Source: Lignipirellula cremea
Lineage (GTDB): Bacteria > Planctomycetota > Planctomycetia > Pirellulales > Pirellulaceae
NCBI RefSeq assembly: GCF_007751035.1
Contig: NZ_CP036433.1
Span: 6,615,001 to 6,679,000, forward strand
DNA: 64,000 nucleotides
Direction: 5' to 3'
A model generated the notes under the pieces. That model saw nothing but the letters and a program-made list of their open reading frames with translations, was not told the DNA's origin and made no database searches. Below, piece by piece: positions 61,793 through 64,000 of this stretch (its first letter is position 1; each line of letters starts with the position of its first letter). The position numbers and the translations under genes were made by a program.

Positions 61793-63121
61793 ATGATTAC
61801 ACGACGCAGCTTTTTAACAGGCATCGCCGCCGCGCCGGGCATCCTGGCCACCGGCTCGCTCTGGGCCGATGACAAAATTGTCGCGGCCAATCCCTTGCCC
61901 CTGCATCATCCAGGCAAGGTAAAGAGCATCATTTTTTACTACTGCAAAGGCGGCCCCTCGCAGGCCCATACCTTTGACAAGCCGGGCCGCATCGAAGACC
62001 CCGCGCTCTACCCCTGGGATTTCCAGAAGTGCGGGCAATCGGGGTTGGAAATCAGCGAGCTGTTCCCCCGGCTGCAGACCGTGGCCGACGACCTGTGCGT
62101 GATCCGCTCCGGCTATGGCGCCATTGCCTCGCATGCGGAGGCCGGACTCTATATCTTCACCGGAGCGAGTAAACTCGGCGCCAGTCTCGGCGCCTGGATG
62201 CTGCACGGGCTGGGCAGCGGCAATCCGAACTTGCCGGGACACGTGCTGCTGACCGGTCGCGCGGCCGGCGACAAATGGGCCGTTTCCGATGGCGAAGTCC
62301 ACGGCGGAGCCCGCGCCGTCGGCGCAGGCGGATTGCCGCCCGCCCTGCAGGCACAAAAGGTATCCGACCTGCAGGAGCCGATCGCCAACCTGGACGGCCC
62401 GCTCACCGGAGCGGCGCAGCAGCGCTGGCTGGCGGAGCTTCGCGCCACGAACGCCGCCTTTGCCGCGCGTCATCCGCATGCGGCCCAGTTGACGGCGCGG
62501 GACGAGTCGTACCGGTCCGCGTACCGGATGCAAACGGCCGCGCCGGAAGCGTTTGATTTCTCCCAGGAGGCGGAAGATCCGGCCATCCGCAAACTGTATG
62601 GACTGGACCCACAAGAGACGCGCAGCACCGGCGTGAAACTGTTGCTGGCCCGGCGCCTGGTGGAACGCGGCGTGCGGTTCATCGTCGTCCCTTCGGTCTC
62701 GGTGCCGGGCGGACGCGGCGACTGGGACACCCATACTCCGACCCAGGTGCGTGAAGCGTTGCCCAAGCTCTCGCTGGCATGCGACCAGCCGCTGACCGGT
62801 TTGATTACCGACCTGAAACAGCGTGGGCTGCTGGACCAGACGCTGGTGGTCTGGGGCGGAGAGATGGGCCGCGGCGGGGCAGGCCACATGAACCACAACG
62901 GCAGCGCCTTTTGCTGGTGGATGGCCGGCGGCGGAGTACGGCCGGGCTTTGTCTATGGCGCCACCGACGAGCAGGGATTCACGGCTGTCGAAAAACCAAT
63001 CCACGTCCGCGACCTGCATGCCACCATGCTCTGGATGTGCGGTCTCGATCACCGCCAGATGCAGCACAATGGCGTCGGCTTCGACACCACCTGCAAAGTG
63101 GCGCAGGGGATCATCGCATAA
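61793..63121 (+). CDS. Tat-exported DUF1501 protein of the sigma operon
   Basis: 442 residues from the ATG at 61793 (Tat signal MITRRSFLTGIAAAPGI). DUF1501 landmarks KSIIFYYCKGGPSQAHTFDK, IRSGYGAIASHAEAGLYIF, GDWDTHTP and VWGGEMGR. It begins 16 nt after the DUF1553 gene and ends the operon. Confidence 0.87.
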   Translation: MITRRSFLTGIAAAPGILATGSLWADDKIVAANPLPLHHPGKVKSIIFYYCKGGPSQAHTFDKPGRIEDPALYPWDFQKCGQSGLEISELFPRLQTVADDLCVIRSGYGAIASHAEAGLYIFTGASKLGASLGAWMLHGLGSGNPNLPGHVLLTGRAAGDKWAVSDGEVHGGARAVGAGGLPPALQAQKVSDLQEPIANLDGPLTGAAQQRWLAELRATNAAFAARHPHAAQLTARDESYRSAYRMQTAAPEAFDFSQEAEDPAIRKLYGLDPQETRSTGVKLLLARRLVERGVRFIVVPSVSVPGGRGDWDTHTPTQVREALPKLSLACDQPLTGLITDLKQRGLLDQTLVVWGGEMGRGGAGHMNHNGSAFCWWMAGGGVRPGFVYGATDEQGFTAVEKPIHVRDLHATMLWMCGLDHRQMQHNGVGFDTTCKVAQGIIA

Positions 63122-63293
63122 GACGGCCGGGCAAGAATACCGGCAGGGTTCCGCTGCGCCGTTTTGAGCAAGAGCAGACGCCGGAAAGTCGACTTTCACT
63201 CCGTGAAAATACGCGTTCTTTTGCGGAGCAAAAGACGACTGACTTGTCGGTCGGCCGCTTTTACAAGATCAACCGAAGAAGCTCGTTCGATCC

Positions 63294-64000
63294 CTACTCC
63301 GTCCTTCGCTTGCGGAACAGGAAGCGGAGCAGGCCAATGAACATCAGCAGCGGGATCAGCAGGATCAGCAGCCAGGGGATAATCGTGACGATGGCAATGA
63401 CCAGGTTCTCGCCCGCTTTCTGCAGGGCGGTCAGCGTGCCGAACCACGCCCGAGCGATCCGGTTGCCAAAGGTCGGCGCGGCCGGCGGCTGGTAGCCTTT
63501 GATCTCCTGGATGGTGAGCGTAATCGTCGAGAAAGAGGTCTGGTCTTTCAGCACCCGCATCCGGCCCTGCATCCGCTCGATCTCCTCCCGCACGCGGGCC
63601 AGTTGTTCTTCCACCCGCAGCACCTCTTCCAGTTTGCCGGTCGCTTTCTCCAGCAACTCGATCAGGCGTTTCTCCTGCCGCTGCTTGTTTTCGATTCGGG
63701 CCAGTACGTCGTAAAATTCGGCCGTGACTTCTTCGGATCCGGTCGTCAGACTCTGGAACTCGCCGAGCGTCTGGGCCGCTTCCAGGAACGTGCCGTACTG
63801 CTGGACCGGCACGCGAATTGTCCAGGAGCCTGACCGGGGCGAGCCGCTGCTTCCTTCGACGCTGGACTTGGCGACAAACCCGTTATGACGGGCGGCCAGC
63901 TTTTCGACTTCCGCCGGCACGCCGTCGAACTCCTCGACGATCAGTCGCAGGAAGGCCGTGTAGATTATCTGCCGCTGAATCTTCTGCTCTGGCGTATCCG
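63294..64000 (-). CDS. DUF4349 membrane protein (partial, runs off the right edge)
   Basis: The frame is open to the window edge; the visible part is 235 residues. It begins ...DTPEQKIQRQIIYTAFLRLI, continues with VEKLAARHNGFVAKSSVEGS, a coiled coil (NKQRQEKRLIELLEKATGKL and REEIERMQGRMRVLKDQ), STITLTIQEIKG, and a membrane helix (IVTIIPWLLILLIPLLMFIG) near the C-terminus with a basic tail RFLFRKRR. This is the DUF4349 layout: extracytoplasmic domain and C-terminal anchor, function unknown. The N-terminal start lies outside the window. Confidence 0.82.
   Translation of the reverse strand, partial: DTPEQKIQRQIIYTAFLRLIVEEFDGVPAEVEKLAARHNGFVAKSSVEGSSGSPRSGSWTIRVPVQQYGTFLEAAQTLGEFQSLTTGSEEVTAEFYDVLARIENKQRQEKRLIELLEKATGKLEEVLRVEEQLARVREEIERMQGRMRVLKDQTSFSTITLTIQEIKGYQPPAAPTFGNRIARAWFGTLTALQKAGENLVIAIVTIIPWLLILLIPLLMFIGLLRFLFRKRRTE

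Noticed and set aside
60223-61890. 555-codon minus-strand frame and the similar one at 61814-63199
   Set aside because: Both are antisense to DUF1553 and DUF1501 genes with clear motifs.

Overview
The window looks like a chromosomal segment of a planctomycete, most likely Pirellulaceae. It is GC-rich and full of families expanded in that phylum: secreted DUF1501 proteins with Tat signals, DUF1549/DUF1553 proteins with planctomycete cytochrome c motifs, sulfatases, DUF1593, DUF6807 and DUF4838 proteins, PQQ-type propellers, and an ECF sigma factor in an operon with its membrane partner. No database search was possible, so species and names rest on reading the sequence.

Layout. 1-4.4 kb: a HEAT-repeat lipoprotein-like gene cut by the window edge, a small secreted protein, an M23 peptidase and a decayed small gene. 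4.4-8.3 kb: three copies (one only a 5' fragment) of a REP-associated HUH transposase gene with REP-like inverted repeats, around a leucine-rich-repeat membrane protein and a truncated gene. 8.4-9.4 kb: uvsE (UV damage endonuclease). 9.8-15.9 kb: the outstanding region, described next. 16-30 kb: DUF1593 protein, an IS3 remnant, a nucleotide-sugar dehydrogenase, a DUF1501 protein, a PLP-dependent dehydratase, propeller proteins and secreted esterases. 30-42 kb: a giant PQQ-propeller protein, an amidohydrolase, an esterase and a DUF1553/DUF1501 pair. 42-57 kb: three sulfatases (one frameshifted), a neutral ceramidase, an SGNH-like protein, a DUF6807 protein and a DUF4838 protein, which read as a polymer/glycan-lipid catabolic cluster. 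57-63 kb: a tightly overlapping operon of ECF sigma factor, membrane anti-sigma-like protein, DUF1553 protein and DUF1501 protein. The right edge is a partial DUF4349 membrane protein.

The key system is at 9.9-15.9 kb. Twenty well-formed tRNA genes and one degenerate one lie head to tail on the + strand, 5-20 nt apart for the most part, all without an encoded CCA. They keep amino-acid identity marks (G3-U70 in both Ala tRNAs, G-1/C73 in tRNA-His, expected discriminator bases) but include odd members: three class I tRNAs with leucine anticodons, a tRNA with anticodon UCA, and an initiator-like tRNA-Met. Only 5 nt after the last tRNA begins a second array of six related RNA genes. Each starts with a conserved strand (helix, TGCC, helix, then GGAGTACAT) and ends with a partner strand (...AACTTC, helix). 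The two strands pair with compensatory changes in every copy. Between them several copies hold T-arm, closed acceptor stem and D-arm in circularly permuted tRNA order, which is the organisation known for bacterial YrlA-type Y RNAs. The last one ends in a T-run 14 nt before the start codon of a TROVE/vWA protein, the bacterial Ro60 orthologue (Rsr). The second Y RNA gene carries a 17-nt segment identical to the universally conserved 23S rRNA H69/H70 region and is split by an IS66-family element with a clean 8-bp target duplication. I infer one Ro60 ribonucleoprotein locus with a multi-member Y RNA family and a linked auxiliary tRNA set, possibly for RNA surveillance or recovery from tRNA/rRNA damage; uvsE next door is suggestive because Ro60 is linked to UV survival in Deinococcus.
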